64,000 bases of DNA from DASUAS01 sp963841415 (lineage in GTDB: Bacteria > Actinomycetota > Acidimicrobiia > IMCC26256 > DASPTH01). The stretch spans positions 1,612,001-1,676,000 of the forward strand of contig CAWJCN010000001.1 of assembly GCA_963841415.1 (NCBI GenBank), in the 5' to 3' direction. How positions within the stretch are numbered: the first letter of the stretch is position 1; each line of letters starts with the position of its first letter. The position numbers and the translations under genes are program-made. This document shows positions 63,852 to 64,000 of the stretch, piece after piece. The notes below the pieces were generated by a model, which searched no databases, was not told the DNA's origin, and was given only the letters and a program-made list of their open reading frames with translations.

Positions 63852-63923
63852 CGCTCGACTTCGACGGTCGATGCCGCTCCGCCGTCCCGCCCTCCGGGCA
63901 CGGCTCCGCTCCATCTCCTACGC

Positions 63924-64000
63924 ATCAGCGCTCGATCGCTCCGACGTCCGGCTGGGCGACGACCTCGCGGGTGACGTCGTCGAGCCGTTCGGGGTGGCTC
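63924..64000 (-). CDS. C-terminal end of a gene continuing beyond the window
   Basis: An open frame from the edge of the window to a TGA at 63,926-63,924, ending SHPERLDDVTREVVAQPDVG. It is convergent with the acyl-CoA ligase. Only about 25 codons are visible, too few to identify the family. Confidence 0.4.

Overview
The window looks like chromosomal DNA of a high-GC Gram-positive actinobacterium. The evidence is the strong G/C bias at third codon positions, frequent GTG starts, ATGA/GTGA-type 4-base overlaps between genes, F420/luciferase-type oxidoreductases, P450s, and large families of acyl-CoA synthetases, acyl-CoA dehydrogenases and CaiB-type CoA transferases. An Acidimicrobiia-like lineage is my inference; no rRNA or other marker gene is present to prove it.

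Bases 1-54,000 form one large catabolic region made of many short operons on both strands. Left arm: a minus-strand operon (SDR, two CaiB proteins, VOC protein) and an enoyl-CoA hydratase-like gene, divergent from a plus-strand operon (amidohydrolase, two acyl-CoA dehydrogenases, SnoaL-like protein). A fused branched-chain-amino-acid-type transporter follows (LivH, LivM and LivF in one 979-residue protein), with a small Cys-x-x-Cys protein. Next is a minus-strand operon of five translationally coupled genes (tandem CaiB, mini DUF35, cysteine-less thiolase homologue, SDR, acyl-CoA ligase). LivG, an SDR and a P450 run on plus; TetR, an acyl-CoA ligase and a second P450 run on minus.

Middle (25-40 kb): two separate LivK-like binding proteins, and an operon combining a Rieske oxygenase, DUF3237 protein, fused E1 alpha/beta 2-oxoacid dehydrogenase, free-standing lipoyl protein and LLM oxidoreductase. 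SnoaL, VOC, Gfo/Idh, LLM and SDR genes and a third P450 are interspersed. From 40 to 54 kb lie an amidohydrolase-DUF1214-sulfotransferase-SDR-SDR operon, an AMACR-like racemase, a second tandem CaiB protein, and an MBL / MaoC / MaoC / SMP-30 / SMP-30 / SDR operon. Together these suggest uptake of an organic acid or cyclic/branched compound, CoA activation, epimerisation, oxygenation and beta-oxidation-like shortening. The substrate cannot be read from the sequence.

Bases 54,000-57,550 look like a decayed boundary: a broken esterase, two inverted nucleotidyltransferase pseudogenes behind matching hairpins, a tyrosine recombinase, and tRNA-Cys, whose 3' end faces the recombinase. This is the layout of an integrative element at a tRNA gene, so part or all of the catabolic region may be an island; no second attachment site was seen.

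Bases 57,600-64,000 hold an ABC exporter, two acyl-CoA ligases, an alpha/beta hydrolase, two tiny desulforedoxin-like proteins and the end of another gene. They seem more uniformly GC-rich, like a host backbone.

The most interesting non-coding signals are shared promoter elements. A 36-bp composite motif (ACTGTACACG-N3-GRACA-N13-TGTWC) occurs three times between 45.5 and 49.6 kb. An 18-bp box is nearly identical in front of two distant start codons. Related TGTTC/TGTAC/TGTCA half-sites occur at most other promoters. This suggests one regulon, perhaps under the local TetR protein. One copy of the motif, together with a 43-codon amidohydrolase remnant, marks where a compositionally different racemase/CaiB module seems to have been inserted. 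Several genes carry single-base frameshifts in GC-rich runs, which may be sequencing errors.
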